Positions 23,838 through 33,043 of a stretch of 64,000 nt of DNA are shown in pieces (position 1 is the stretch's first letter; every line of letters starts with the position of its first letter). A program made the position numbers and the translations under genes. Under the pieces are notes generated by a model. That model made no database searches. It saw only the letters and a list, made by a program, of their open reading frames with translations, and had not been told where the DNA came from. This DNA is from Cyanobium sp. Cruz-8D1 (lineage in GTDB: Bacteria; Cyanobacteriota; Cyanobacteriia; PCC-6307; Cyanobiaceae): the NCBI RefSeq assembly GCF_024345975.1, contig NZ_JAGQCD010000014.1, positions 1-64,000 on the forward strand. The letters are read 5' to 3'.

Positions 23838-24787
23838 GGAGCGCCCCACCCATCGACGCGTTCACCCTGAGGCGCCGGCCCCCCCAGGAAAAGCTGATCG
23901 ACATCGGCTTCCGCCAGCTCACCCTGGTGCTGGCTGCTTCGGTGGGCATCATCCTGCTCGCCATCTTCCTGACGGTGTTCAGTGGCGCCAGGGAGGCCAT
24001 GGCCACCTTTGGCTTCAAGTTCCTGACCACCTCGGCCTGGGACCCCGTCAACGAGCAGTACGGGGCCCTGATCGCCATTTACGGCACCCTCGTCACCGCC
24101 ATCCTGTCGCTGCTGATCGCGATTCCCATCGGCCTGGGCACGGCGATCTTCATCACCGAGGATCTGCTGCCTTCAAAGCTCAGGGAGGCGATCGGGCTGA
24201 TGGTGGAGCTCCTGGCGGCGATTCCTTCGGTGGTGCTGGGCCTGTGGGCGATCTTCGTGATGGAACCGGCCATCCGCCCCTTCCTGAACTTGCTGCACAC
24301 CACACTCGGCTGGACGCCCTTCTTCTCCACGGCACCCCAGGGATCCGGCACGGCCCCCGCGATTCTGATTCTGGTGGTGATGGTGCTGCCGATCATCACC
24401 GCCATTTCACGGGATGCTCTCAATCAGGTGCCGATCGAATTGCGCCAGGGCGCCTACGGGGTGGGCACCACCCGCTGGGGAGCCATCTTCAACGTGATCC
24501 TGCCGGCGGCGGTCTCCTCGATCATGGGCGGCGTGATGCTCTCCCTGGGCCGGGCCATGGGCGAAACCATGGCCGTCACGATGATCATCGGCAACTCGCT
24601 CAACTTCAGCGTCTCCCTTTTGGCACCGGGCAACACCATCGCCTCGATGCTCGCCAACCAGTTCGGTGAGGCCGATGGCATCCAGGTGTCGGCGCTGATG
24701 TACGCGGCCGTCGTGCTGATGGTCCTCACCTTCGTCGTCAACGTGCTGGCCCAGTGGATCGTGCGGCGTCTCAGCCTGCGCTACTGA
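23834..24787 (+). CDS. pstC: phosphate ABC transporter permease PstC
   Basis: A 317-residue inner-membrane permease with six predicted helices, starting near LVLAASVGIILLAIFLTVF and including the PstC-typical periplasmic segment TTSAWDPVNEQYGALIAIYG. The EAA-like loop that contacts PstB is ELRQGAYGVGTTRWGAIFNV, followed by SLGRAMGETMAVTMIIGNS. ATG 23834 is the only reasonable start. pstC, pstA and pstB follow each other on the same strand with 50-60 base gaps, but no pstS is in this window. Probably phosphate-regulated. Confidence 0.92.
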   Translation: MRSAPPIDAFTLRRRPPQEKLIDIGFRQLTLVLAASVGIILLAIFLTVFSGAREAMATFGFKFLTTSAWDPVNEQYGALIAIYGTLVTAILSLLIAIPIGLGTAIFITEDLLPSKLREAIGLMVELLAAIPSVVLGLWAIFVMEPAIRPFLNLLHTTLGWTPFFSTAPQGSGTAPAILILVVMVLPIITAISRDALNQVPIELRQGAYGVGTTRWGAIFNVILPAAVSSIMGGVMLSLGRAMGETMAVTMIIGNSLNFSVSLLAPGNTIASMLANQFGEADGIQVSALMYAAVVLMVLTFVVNVLAQWIVRRLSLRY

Positions 24788-24839
24788 CTTCCGCTCCCCT
24801 GCACCCACTTCATCCCCCCGTCCACGCCGTTCCCTGGCC

Positions 24840-25748
24840 ATGTCTCTCTCGACACCCCCACCGATCAATCACTTCACGGAGCGGCTCACCCTGCATTACG
24901 ACCCGGGCCTGAAGCGCAATCGCTTCAACCAGGTCGCCAACGCCATCGCCGCCTTTTTCGCGGCCCTCGCGGTGGTTCCGCTGTTCCTGGTGCTGATCTA
25001 CGTCCTGATCCAGGGAGGGCGTCTGATCAGCCTGCAGCTGCTGACCGACCTGCCCCCGGCCCCCGGCCTTGAGGGTGGCGGCATCGGCAACGCGATCATC
25101 GGCACCATCGTGGTGACCCTGATCGCCTCCCTGATCGCGATTCCCGTGGGGGTTGGCGGCGGTGTCTATCTCTCGGAATACGCCCAGAACGGCTGGTTTT
25201 CCAAGTTCGTCCGTTTCGGCAACGACGTGCTCGCCGGGGTGCCCTCGATCATCTCTGGGGTTTTCGTCTACTCCCTGATCGTCGCCACCAGGGTGTTCTT
25301 CGACCAGAGCTTCAGCGCCATGGCGGGCGGTATCGCCCTCTCGGTGCTGATGCTGCCCACCGTGATCAAGACCACCTACGAAGGCCTGCTGCTGGTGCCC
25401 CAGGAGATGCGCATGGGGGCCTACGGCGTCGGTGCCTCCCGGTTCGTCACCATCACCCAGATCACCCTGCCCGCCGCCTTCACCCCCATCGCCACCGGCG
25501 TGGTGCTGGGGATTGCCAGGGCGGCGGGGGAAACCGCCCCCCTGATCTTCACGGCCCTGTTCTCCCCCTTCTGGCCAGAAGGACTGTTCCATCCGATCGC
25601 CACCATGTCGGTGCTGATCTTCAACTTCGCGATCATGCCCTACGAAGCCCAGAACGAGCTGGCCTGGGCCGCCTCCTTCGTGCTCGTGATCATGATTCTC
25701 GGAGCCAACCTGCTGGCCCGCTGGATCAGCCACGCCTCCCGGTCCTGA
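24840..25748 (+). CDS. pstA: phosphate ABC transporter permease PstA
   Basis: A 302-residue permease. Helix 1 is [52 protein letters not shown] and [20 protein letters not shown] are typical PstA segments, and the PstB-contacting loop is [20 protein letters not shown]. It pairs with PstC to form the membrane channel for phosphate import. Second gene of the pstCAB cluster, 52 bases after pstC. Confidence 0.92.
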   Translation: MSLSTPPPINHFTERLTLHYDPGLKRNRFNQVANAIAAFFAALAVVPLFLVLIYVLIQGGRLISLQLLTDLPPAPGLEGGGIGNAIIGTIVVTLIASLIAIPVGVGGGVYLSEYAQNGWFSKFVRFGNDVLAGVPSIISGVFVYSLIVATRVFFDQSFSAMAGGIALSVLMLPTVIKTTYEGLLLVPQEMRMGAYGVGASRFVTITQITLPAAFTPIATGVVLGIARAAGETAPLIFTALFSPFWPEGLFHPIATMSVLIFNFAIMPYEAQNELAWAASFVLVIMILGANLLARWISHASRS

Positions 25749-25810
25749 TCCCTGTTCCGCCTCCTTTTCCGCCTCCCTTCCCTCCGGCTTCGATTCACCC
25801 CTTCCCTGAC

Positions 25811-26620
25811 ATGACGGCATCTTCTCCCTCCACCGTGGCCAGCGACGTCTGCATGTCCCTGCAGGACGTGACGATCTCCTACGGCAGCTTCGAAGCGGTC
25901 AAGAACGTCTACATGGATCTGCCCAAGGGCAAGGTCACCGCCTTCATCGGCCCCTCGGGCTGCGGCAAGAGCACCGTGCTGCGGGCCCTCAACCGCATGA
26001 ACGACCTCATCCCCGGCTGCAGCCTCAAGGGCCGGGTGATCTTCGATCAGCACGATCTCTACGACAAACGGGTCGATCCGGTGGAGGTGCGGCGCCGCAT
26101 CGGCATGGTGTTCCAGAAGCCCAACCCCTTCCCGAAATCGATCTACGAAAACATCGCCTTCGGGGCCCGGATCAACGGCTACAAAGGGGACATGGACGAG
26201 CTGGTGGAGCGCTCCCTGCGCAAGGCGGCCGTCTGGGATGAGTGCAAGGACAAGCTCAAGGAGAGCGGCTTCTCCCTCTCCGGCGGCCAGCAGCAACGGC
26301 TCTGCATTGCCCGCGCCATCGCCACCGAACCCGAGGTGATCCTGATGGACGAACCCTGCTCGGCGCTGGATCCGATCTCGACCCTCAAGATCGAGGAGAC
26401 CATGCACGAGCTCAAGCGCAGCTACACGATCATGATCGTGACCCACAACATGCAGCAGGCCGTGCGCGTCGCCGACATGACGGCCTTCTTCAATGCCGAG
26501 GCCGTCGAAGGGGGCACGGGGAAAGTGGGCTATCTGGTGGAATTCAACGAAACCGAAAACATCTTCAACTCCCCCAACCAGCAGTCGACGCTCGACTACG
26601 TCAGCGGACGCTTCGGCTGA
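25811..26620 (+). CDS. pstB: phosphate ABC transporter ATPase PstB
   Basis: A 269-residue ATPase with Walker [10 protein letters not shown] (residues ~52-60), the Q-loop region [20 protein letters not shown], signature [19 protein letters not shown], Walker [14 protein letters not shown] and the switch His in [11 protein letters not shown]. The length and the C-terminal [18 protein letters not shown] are characteristic of PstB. It energises PstCA-mediated phosphate uptake. It is followed by the terminator of the convergent tRNA gene. Confidence 0.95.
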   Translation: MTASSPSTVASDVCMSLQDVTISYGSFEAVKNVYMDLPKGKVTAFIGPSGCGKSTVLRALNRMNDLIPGCSLKGRVIFDQHDLYDKRVDPVEVRRRIGMVFQKPNPFPKSIYENIAFGARINGYKGDMDELVERSLRKAAVWDECKDKLKESGFSLSGGQQQRLCIARAIATEPEVILMDEPCSALDPISTLKIEETMHELKRSYTIMIVTHNMQQAVRVADMTAFFNAEAVEGGTGKVGYLVEFNETENIFNSPNQQSTLDYVSGRFG

Positions 26621-26709
26621 TTCCTAGCCTTGGGGGTCGTCAAACAAAAAGCGGCTACAAGAACCCTTTCAGTGCGTGCGCTGGGAGGGTTTTCTGGCTC
26701 CTGCAGACG

Positions 26710-26736
26710 AAAAAAAAGCCGGCCCGGAGGACCGAC
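26710..26736 (-). terminator. intrinsic terminator of the tRNA-Ser gene
   Basis: Reading the reverse strand, GTCGGTC pairs with GGCCGGC (two G-T pairs) around a five-base loop and is followed directly by eight T. It starts nine bases after the 3' end of the tRNA. Confidence 0.75.
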
Positions 26737-26744
26737 TTCAAAAG

Positions 26745-26831
26745 CGGAGAGGGAGGGATTCGAACCCTCGATAGAGTTGCCCCTATACAGCATTTCCAGT
26801 GCTGCGCCTTCGACCACTCGGCCACCTCTCC
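26745..26831 (-). tRNA. tRNA-Ser (anticodon GGA)
   Basis: On the reverse strand the sequence starts GGAGAGGTGGCCGAG and ends with the paired acceptor CCTCTCC plus discriminator G. The D-loop is GAGTGGTCGAAGGCG, the anticodon arm is CACTGGAAATG with anticodon GGA, a long variable arm follows (TAGGGGCAACTCTA), and the T-arm carries GGTTCGAATCC. The 87-base length and long variable arm fit a serine class II tRNA reading UCC/UCU. CCA is not encoded. Confidence 0.95.
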
Positions 26832-26918
26832 AGCGGCGAAATGGGGCAGGTGGCAATCTAGCAGGGGCTGCACCTGGCCCCCTCGCCCCGCCTGCACCCC
26901 TACTTGCCCAGCGCCCCC

Positions 26919-27287
26919 ATGAGCAGCACCTACCCGATCACGGTCCACTGGCGACAGACCAACCGCGTCATCCGCCTCGACGTGCCGGAGGGGGAGTACA
27001 TCCTGCGCAGCTTCGAAGCCCAGGGCGAACCCCTGCCCTTCAGCTGCCGTAACGGCTGCTGCACCGCCTGCGCCGTGCGGGTGCTGGCTGGAAGCATCGA
27101 TCAGCGGGAGGCCCTCGGCCTCTCGAAAGACTTGCGCCAGCAGGGCTACGGCCTGCTCTGCGTCGCCCGGGCCACCGGCCCGCTGGAGGTGGAGACCCAG
27201 GACGAGGACGAGGTCTACGACCGCCAGTTCGGCCGCTTCTTCGGCCGCGGTCTGGTGCGTCCCGGCCTGCCCCTGGACGACGAATGA
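26919..27287 (+). CDS. plant-type 2Fe-2S ferredoxin
   Basis: From ATG 26919 (MSSTYPITVHW) this is 122 residues. The cluster-binding loop is SCRNGCCTACAVRVLAG with the fourth Cys in GYGLLCVARA, as in petF-type [2Fe-2S] ferredoxins. The C-terminus extends about 25 residues beyond classical photosynthetic ferredoxin and ends GRGLVRPGLPLDDE. It is therefore a paralogue rather than the main photosynthetic ferredoxin. The stop overlaps the start of the next gene (ATGA), so they are co-translated. Confidence 0.85.
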   Translation: MSSTYPITVHWRQTNRVIRLDVPEGEYILRSFEAQGEPLPFSCRNGCCTACAVRVLAGSIDQREALGLSKDLRQQGYGLLCVARATGPLEVETQDEDEVYDRQFGRFFGRGLVRPGLPLDDE

Positions 27288-28168
27288 CCTCCCTCTGTCA
27301 ACGGGCCCTGGCGGGCTCCGGCCTTGATGCCACCGAACTGGAACGCTTGCTGCAGGTGGCCCGCGATGCCGCTGAGGCCGGCGGCCGTGAGCTGCGGCGC
27401 CACTTCGGCCGCCTGGAGCAGGTGAAAGAGAAGGGCCTGGCGGGCAACCTGGTCACCGAAGCCGACCTGGCGGCCGAAGCCGCCGTGCTGGCGGTCCTGG
27501 CGGAGGCCAGCCCTGGGGTGGCCGTGCTGGCCGAGGAAAGCGGCCAACTGGCCGGCCAGGGCGACCTGCTCTGGTGCGTCGACCCCCTCGATGGCACCAC
27601 CAACTACGCCCATGGCTATCCGTTCTTCGGCACCTCCGTGGGGCTCAGCTGGCAGGGGCTGCCCCTGCTCGGTGCCCTGGAGGTGCCGGCCCTCGAGGAG
27701 CAGTACTGGGCCGCCCCTGGCCACGGCGCCTGGTGCAACGGACGCCGGCTGCAGGTGAGCGACTGCGCCGCCCTGGCGGATTCCCTGCTGGTCACGGGTT
27801 TCTCCTACGACCGGGTCCAGCGCCTCGACAACAACTACGCCGAGTTCGCCTGGTTCACCCACCGCAGCCACGGCGTGCGCCGGGCGGGGGCCGCCGCCGT
27901 GGATCTGGCCTTCGTCGCCGCCGGCCGGGTCGACGGCTACTGGGAGCGGGGGTTGTCCCCCTGGGACCTGGTGGCCGGCGTGGTGCTGGTGGAAGAGGCC
28001 GGCGGGCAGGTCTGCGCCTACGACGGTGGCCGCCTCGACCTCACCGACGGCCGGGTGATCGCCTGCACCCCCGCCCTGCGCCAACCCCTGATCGACGGGC
28101 TGGCCCTCTGCCGGCCGCTCAGCGGTGCCAGCTTCGGGGCCCCCGAACTGGATGCCACCGCTCCATAG
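27284..28168 (+). CDS. inositol monophosphatase family protein
   Basis: A 294-residue IMPase-family protein with the two metal-binding motifs LLWCVDPLDGTTNYAHGYPF (DPxDGT) and SPWDLVAGVVLVEEAGG (WD). EES in VLAEESGQL provides further ligands. In cyanobacteria such proteins act as inositol-, fructose- or histidinol-phosphate phosphatases, or as SuhB-like factors; the sequence alone does not decide. It is followed 38 bases later by hisZ, which makes a histidinol-phosphatase role worth considering. It overlaps the ferredoxin gene. Confidence 0.85.
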   Translation: MTSLCQRALAGSGLDATELERLLQVARDAAEAGGRELRRHFGRLEQVKEKGLAGNLVTEADLAAEAAVLAVLAEASPGVAVLAEESGQLAGQGDLLWCVDPLDGTTNYAHGYPFFGTSVGLSWQGLPLLGALEVPALEEQYWAAPGHGAWCNGRRLQVSDCAALADSLLVTGFSYDRVQRLDNNYAEFAWFTHRSHGVRRAGAAAVDLAFVAAGRVDGYWERGLSPWDLVAGVVLVEEAGGQVCAYDGGRLDLTDGRVIACTPALRQPLIDGLALCRPLSGASFGAPELDATAP

Positions 28169-28206
28169 GATCCGTCCCCCACCCCCCGCCTGCCCCCAGC
28201 TTCTTC

Positions 28207-29397
28207 ATGGCCCTCCAACCTGCCGCCGGTGCGCGGGACCTGAACCCGGGTCAGGTGGACAGCAACCGGCGCCTGTGCGACCTGCTGGCCAACGTCTACC
28301 GCCTCTGGGGCTACCAGGAGGTGGCGCCCCCCACCATCGAGCGGCTCGACACCCTGGAGGCCGGCGGTGCCATCGCCGAACGGGAGCTGGTGCGGCTGGT
28401 GGCCGATGAGCCCCTCGGGCTGCGGCCGGAACTCACCGCTCCGATCGCCCGGGCCGCCAGCACCCGGATGCTGGGCCGTCCCCGGCCCCTGCGGCTCTGG
28501 GCCAGTGGCACCACCTTCCGCAGCTTCAGCGGCGATGGGGGCGGCCAGCGCATCAGCGAACAGCTGCAGAGCGGCGTGGAGCTGCTGGGGGAGCCCTCCG
28601 CCGCCGCGGACACCGAGCTGCTGCACCTGCTGCTGGCGGCCCTGGCCAGCCTGGCTCTGCCGCCCCAGCACCAGCCCACCCTGCTGGTGGGACACCACGG
28701 CCTGCTCAGCGCCCTGCTCAGCCAGGTGCCCCAGGAGCAGCGCTCAGCGGCGCGCCACGCCCTCACCGACTTCGACCCCCTGGCCCTCGGGGCCCTGGCC
28801 CTGCCCGACAGCCAGCGGCAGCGGCTGATGGCCCTGATCGGGCTGCGGGGGGAGCCGGTGCGGGTGCTCTACCAGCTGGAGCAATGGCTCGGACCGGTGC
28901 CGCTGCTGGAGTCCCTCGCCGCCACCCTGGCCAGCGTGAGGCAGCCCGCCGCCGGTCTTGGCGTGCGGGTGCAGCTGGATCCCACCTTCCAGCCCCACTT
29001 CGATCTGTACGACGGCCTGGTCTTCAAGCTCGTCTGCCAGGGGGCCGATGCGCCGGTGGCCATCGCCAGCGGCGGTCGCTACGACGCCCTGGTGGGACGC
29101 TTCTGCACCGGCAGCAACCAGGCCGCCGGCACCGGCTTCGGTTTCGACGTGGAGGCCATCCGCGACCTGCTGGAAGCGGATGGTTCCCTGGCGGCGGGGG
29201 CGGCGCAGACCCCGGGTCCCTGGCTCGTGGCCAGCGCCAGCGCCGCCGGCCTCGGGCAGGCCCTCAGCCGCATGGCTGAGCTGCACCGAGCCGGGGACGC
29301 CGCCGAGCTCTGCACCCGGCCCTGCGCCGACCGCTTGCAAGCGGAGCGGCTGGCGGCGGAGCGGGGCTGCCGTGGTGCGGTCTGGCTGGCTGCCTAG
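28207..29397 (+). CDS. hisZ: ATP phosphoribosyltransferase regulatory subunit HisZ
   Basis: From ATG 28207 the protein has 396 residues of class II aminoacyl-tRNA-synthetase-like sequence: GARDLNPGQVDSNRRLCDLL, GLRPELTAPIARAAS (motif 2 region), RLWASGTTFRS and ASGGRYDALVGRF (motif 3). The anticodon-binding domain of HisRS is largely absent. HisZ pairs with the short HisG to make the first enzyme of histidine synthesis and carry feedback control. The frame is open into the upstream gene, but ATG 28207 matches the family start. Confidence 0.85.
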   Translation: MALQPAAGARDLNPGQVDSNRRLCDLLANVYRLWGYQEVAPPTIERLDTLEAGGAIAERELVRLVADEPLGLRPELTAPIARAASTRMLGRPRPLRLWASGTTFRSFSGDGGGQRISEQLQSGVELLGEPSAAADTELLHLLLAALASLALPPQHQPTLLVGHHGLLSALLSQVPQEQRSAARHALTDFDPLALGALALPDSQRQRLMALIGLRGEPVRVLYQLEQWLGPVPLLESLAATLASVRQPAAGLGVRVQLDPTFQPHFDLYDGLVFKLVCQGADAPVAIASGGRYDALVGRFCTGSNQAAGTGFGFDVEAIRDLLEADGSLAAGAAQTPGPWLVASASAAGLGQALSRMAELHRAGDAAELCTRPCADRLQAERLAAERGCRGAVWLAA

Positions 29398-29423
29398 GAT
29401 CAGCCCGCTGCTTCTCCCTATCG

Positions 29424-29651
29424 ATGGCCCACTCGATCGTCACCAACGTCTGCGAGGGCGTGGCCGACTGTGTCGACGCCTGTCCGGTGGCCTGCATCCA
29501 CCCCGGAGCGGGCGCCAACAGCAAGGGAACCGTGTTCTTCTGGATTGATTTCGACACCTGCATCGACTGCGGCATCTGCCTGCAGGTGTGTCCGGTGGAG
29601 GGGGCGATCCTGCCGGAGGAGCGCCCCGACCTGCAGCAGCCCGGCGGCTGA
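29424..29651 (+). CDS. small 4Fe-4S-type ferredoxin
   Basis: A 75-residue bacterial-type ferredoxin. Cluster II is canonical (CIDCGICLQVCP, residues ~46-57). The first half has Cys at 10, 16, 20 and 24 (VCEGVADCVDACPVACIHP), a non-standard spacing that could hold a 3Fe-4S or 4Fe-4S centre. It is soluble, with no signal. It follows hisZ by 26 bases and precedes htpG. Its redox partners are unknown. Confidence 0.8.
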   Translation: MAHSIVTNVCEGVADCVDACPVACIHPGAGANSKGTVFFWIDFDTCIDCGICLQVCPVEGAILPEERPDLQQPGG

Positions 29652-29738
29652 GGTCCGCTGGTTCGGGGACCCCACCCTCGCTGGCCTTGAGCCGCCGCGC
29701 ACCCCCACCTAGGTTCAGGGCGCTTCTTCTCATTCGCC

Positions 29739-31661
29739 ATGACGGTGCTGGAACAGGGCCGGATTCAGATCCACACCGAGAACATCTTCCCGATCATCAA
29801 GAAGGCCGTCTATTCCGGCCATGAGGTGTTCCTGCGGGAACTGGTCAGCAACGGGGTGGATGCGATCAGCAAGCGCCGCATGGCCGCCATGGCCGGCGAC
29901 TGCAGCGAGGGCAGCGAAGGGCTGATCTCCATCCGCATCGACCGGGAGGCCAAAACCCTCACCATCAGTGACAACGGCATCGGCATGACCGCCGATGAGG
30001 TGAAGCGCTACATCAACCAGGTGGCCTTCTCCAGCGCCGAGGACTTCCTTGAGAAGTACAAGAGCGAGAGCGACGCCATCATCGGCCACTTCGGCCTGGG
30101 CTTCTACTCCAGTTTCATGGTGGCCTCCCGGGTGGAGCTGGTCAGCCTGAGTGCCACGACCGACGCCGAGGCGGTGCGCTGGAGCTGCGACGGCTCCCCC
30201 AACTTCAGCCTTGAGGGGGCCGAGCGCTCCGAGCCCGGCACCGACGTGATCCTGCACCTGATGGAGGAGGAGCTGGAGTACATCGAGCCCTCCAGGATCC
30301 GCACCCTGATCACCACCTACTGCGACTTCCTGCCGGTGCCGGTGCAGCTGGATGGCGAAACGGTGAACAAGCGCGAGGCGCCCTGGCGCCAAAGCCCCCG
30401 CGATCTGAGCGACGACGATTACATCGCCCTCTACCGCTATCTCTACCCGTTCCAGGGCGATCCCCTGCTCTGGGTGCACCTCAACACCGACTACCCCTAC
30501 AACCTGCAGGGGATTCTCTATTTCCCGAGGATCACCGGCCGCGCCGACTGGGAGAAAGGGGAGATCCGTCTGTACTGCAACCAGGTGTTCGTCAGCGATT
30601 CGATCAAGGAGGTGGTGCCCCGCTACCTGCTGCCCCTGCGGGGCGTGATCGATTCGCCCGACATCCCGCTGAACGTCAGCCGCAGTGCCCTGCAGACCGA
30701 CCGCCGGGTGCGCTCGATCGGCGGCTTCGTGGCCAAGAAGGTGGGCGATCGGCTCAAGGCGCTGCACCGCGACGAACCGGCCCGCTACGCCGAGATCTGG
30801 GATTCCCTGGCCCCCTTCATCAAGATCGGCGCCATGGAGGACGAGAAGTTCGCCGAGCAGGTGGCGGATCTGATCCTCTACGGCACCACCGCGGCGGCCG
30901 CCCAGCCTGCCGAGGACGGCGAGGAGGCCGCTGAGCTGGATCCGGTCGCCACCGATGGCCGCACCTACACCACCCTGGCCGGCTACCGGGGCCGCCTGGC
31001 CGGCGACAACGCCGATCGGATCCTCTACTGCACCGATGAGGCCGGGCAGGCCGGCGCCCTGGCCCTGTGGAAAGGGCAGGGGGCGGAGGTGTTGCTGGCC
31101 GACACCCTGATCGATTCCCAGTTCATCCCCTGGCTCGAAGCCCGCCATGGCGACCTGCGCTTCCAGCGGGTCGACGCCGAGCTCGACGCCAGCCTGCATG
31201 AGCCCGAGAGCGAGCTGGCCGATGCCGAAGGCAAGGACAGCGGTGAGAAGCTGCGCGACCTGTTCAGGGCCGCCCTCGACAACAACAAGATCACCATCCA
31301 GGTGCAGTCGCTGAAGGGGGACGGCTCACCGGCCGCCCTGATCCTGCTGCCGGAGCAGATGCGCCGGCTCAATGACATGGGAGCCCTGATGGAGCAGCGC
31401 TTGCCGGGCCTGCCCGACCACCACGTGCTGCTGGTCAATCGCCGCCATCCCTTGGTGGAAGGTCTGCTGAAGCTCTCCTCCGGCGCCGTGATCACCGGGG
31501 CCACCGGCACCTCGCCCAGCCGCCAGCTGGCGGAGGATCTCAGCCGCCACATCTATGAGGTGGCCCGCCTGGCCGTGGGGGGCCTGGAGCCCAACCAGCT
31601 GGCCGGCTTCCAGCAGCGCAGCTCCGACCTGATGGGTCAGCTGATGCAGCGGGGCCTCTGA
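29739..31661 (+). CDS. htpG: Hsp90 chaperone HtpG
   Basis: A 640-residue HSP90. The ATP-binding domain contains NIFPIIKKAVYSGHEVFLRE with LVSNGVDAI, ISDNGIGMTADEVKRYINQV and FGLGFYSSFMVA; the middle domain has YLLPLRGVIDSPDIPLNVSR. The motif 'NGVDA' replaces the more common 'NASDA', as in other cyanobacterial HtpG proteins. Cyanobacterial HtpG contributes to heat, light and oxidative stress tolerance. Upstream is an 87-base gap without an obvious HrcA/CIRCE operator. Confidence 0.93.
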   Translation: MTVLEQGRIQIHTENIFPIIKKAVYSGHEVFLRELVSNGVDAISKRRMAAMAGDCSEGSEGLISIRIDREAKTLTISDNGIGMTADEVKRYINQVAFSSAEDFLEKYKSESDAIIGHFGLGFYSSFMVASRVELVSLSATTDAEAVRWSCDGSPNFSLEGAERSEPGTDVILHLMEEELEYIEPSRIRTLITTYCDFLPVPVQLDGETVNKREAPWRQSPRDLSDDDYIALYRYLYPFQGDPLLWVHLNTDYPYNLQGILYFPRITGRADWEKGEIRLYCNQVFVSDSIKEVVPRYLLPLRGVIDSPDIPLNVSRSALQTDRRVRSIGGFVAKKVGDRLKALHRDEPARYAEIWDSLAPFIKIGAMEDEKFAEQVADLILYGTTAAAAQPAEDGEEAAELDPVATDGRTYTTLAGYRGRLAGDNADRILYCTDEAGQAGALALWKGQGAEVLLADTLIDSQFIPWLEARHGDLRFQRVDAELDASLHEPESELADAEGKDSGEKLRDLFRAALDNNKITIQVQSLKGDGSPAALILLPEQMRRLNDMGALMEQRLPGLPDHHVLLVNRRHPLVEGLLKLSSGAVITGATGTSPSRQLAEDLSRHIYEVARLAVGGLEPNQLAGFQQRSSDLMGQLMQRGL

Positions 31662-31720
31662 GCCCCACCTCGCCGGGGGTGGCCGGGGAAGGTCCTGAAG
31701 GGGCCGGGTAACGTTGGCCG

Positions 31721-33043
31721 ATGGCGGCCCGCCCCCTTCTCTCCAGCCTGCGGCGGCAGCCCGCTGTCCTCGGGCTGCTCGCGGTTCTGCTGCTGGTGTT
31801 GCTGTCCGCCACTGGCCTGAGGGCGGTGCAGGCGGTCGCGGCGGAGCCGGTGCCGATCCGGGTGCTGATGCCCGCCCCCCTGGCCGATGCGGTGGCCGGT
31901 CCGGTGGCGCGCTTCAACGCCAGCAACTCCGGCGTGGCGGTGGAGGTGATCCGCGGCCCCCTCGACACGGAGACCATTTCCGATCTGGCCATCAGCAGCC
32001 TGTTGCTGGGGGAGGCCCCCTTCGATCTGCTGCTGGTGGATGTCAGCTGGCTGCCGAAGTACGTGGCCGCCGGCTGGTTCGTGCCGTTGGAGCGCTGGTT
32101 CGGCCCGGAGCTGCTGGCGGCCATGGAGCCCGGCGCCCGCCTCGGCAATGGCCTGGGCGAACATCTCTGGCGGATGCCGCTCACCGGCGACACGGGCCTG
32201 CTCTACTGGCGCACCGATCTGATGCCCCGCCCGCCCCGGGATACCGAGGAGCTGGTGGCCATCTCCCGCGATCTGCAGCGCCGCGGCCGGGTGCGCTGGG
32301 GCTACCTCTGGCAGGGACGCCAGTACGAGGGGCTGAGCTGCGTGATGGTGGAAATGCTGCAGGCCTTCGGCGCCCGCTGGTGGAATGGCTCCACCGCACG
32401 GACGGAGCTGGACAGTCCGGAGGCGGTGGCGGCAGCCTCCTGGCTCGATGCCCTGCTGCGCGACGGGGTCAGCCCCAGGGCGGTGGCCAACTACGCCGAG
32501 AACGATGCCCTGCAGTCCTTTGCCGCCGGTGAGGCCGCCTTCCTGCGCAACTGGCCCTATGCCTGGCGGGAGATCGAGAAGGGCGGGGGGCCGGTGGCGG
32601 GCAAGGTGGGCGTCACGCCCATGGTGGGGGCACCGGGGGAACAGGGGGGCGGCACCCTGGGCACCTGGGGCCTGTCCCTGATCAAGGGCAGCCCCCATCC
32701 CGAGGAGGCGGTGGCGGTGATCCGCTGGCTCACCGGCCCCGTTGTGCAGCGCCAGCTCGCGATCGAGCAGGGCTACGCCCCCACCTGGAGCCAGCTCTAT
32801 GACGACCCGGACCTGCAACGCCGCGCCCCGCTGCTGGCGGTGCAGCGGCAGGCCCTGCAGCATCCCCAGTTGCGGCCGCCCACGCCCGCCTATGCCCAGC
32901 TCAGTGACCTGCTGGCCCGGCAGGTGAACGGCATGCTCACCGGCCAGGCGGGGCCCGACCAGACCATGGCCACCGCCCAACGCCAGAGCCAGCAGGTGCT
33001 GCGCTCGCTGGCGGGAAGCCCGACCCCTGCAGCGCCAGGCTGA
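31721..33043 (+). CDS. ggtB: ABC sugar transporter substrate-binding protein (GgtB-like)
   Basis: A 440-residue exported binding protein. The N-terminus is a long Sec signal (LGLLAVLLLVLLSATGLRAV) and the mature part follows the MalE/UgpB plan: VRFNAS-like start VARFNASNSGVAVEV, LLVDVSWLPKYVAAGWFVPL and PHPEEAVAVIRWLTGP. It opens a four-gene operon (31721-35710) with two permeases and an ATPase, each overlapping the next. The order B-C-D-A and the sequences resemble the glucosylglycerol/sucrose/trehalose (Ggt) uptake system of cyanobacteria; the exact substrate is inferred. Confidence 0.75.
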   Translation: MAARPLLSSLRRQPAVLGLLAVLLLVLLSATGLRAVQAVAAEPVPIRVLMPAPLADAVAGPVARFNASNSGVAVEVIRGPLDTETISDLAISSLLLGEAPFDLLLVDVSWLPKYVAAGWFVPLERWFGPELLAAMEPGARLGNGLGEHLWRMPLTGDTGLLYWRTDLMPRPPRDTEELVAISRDLQRRGRVRWGYLWQGRQYEGLSCVMVEMLQAFGARWWNGSTARTELDSPEAVAAASWLDALLRDGVSPRAVANYAENDALQSFAAGEAAFLRNWPYAWREIEKGGGPVAGKVGVTPMVGAPGEQGGGTLGTWGLSLIKGSPHPEEAVAVIRWLTGPVVQRQLAIEQGYAPTWSQLYDDPDLQRRAPLLAVQRQALQHPQLRPPTPAYAQLSDLLARQVNGMLTGQAGPDQTMATAQRQSQQVLRSLAGSPTPAAPG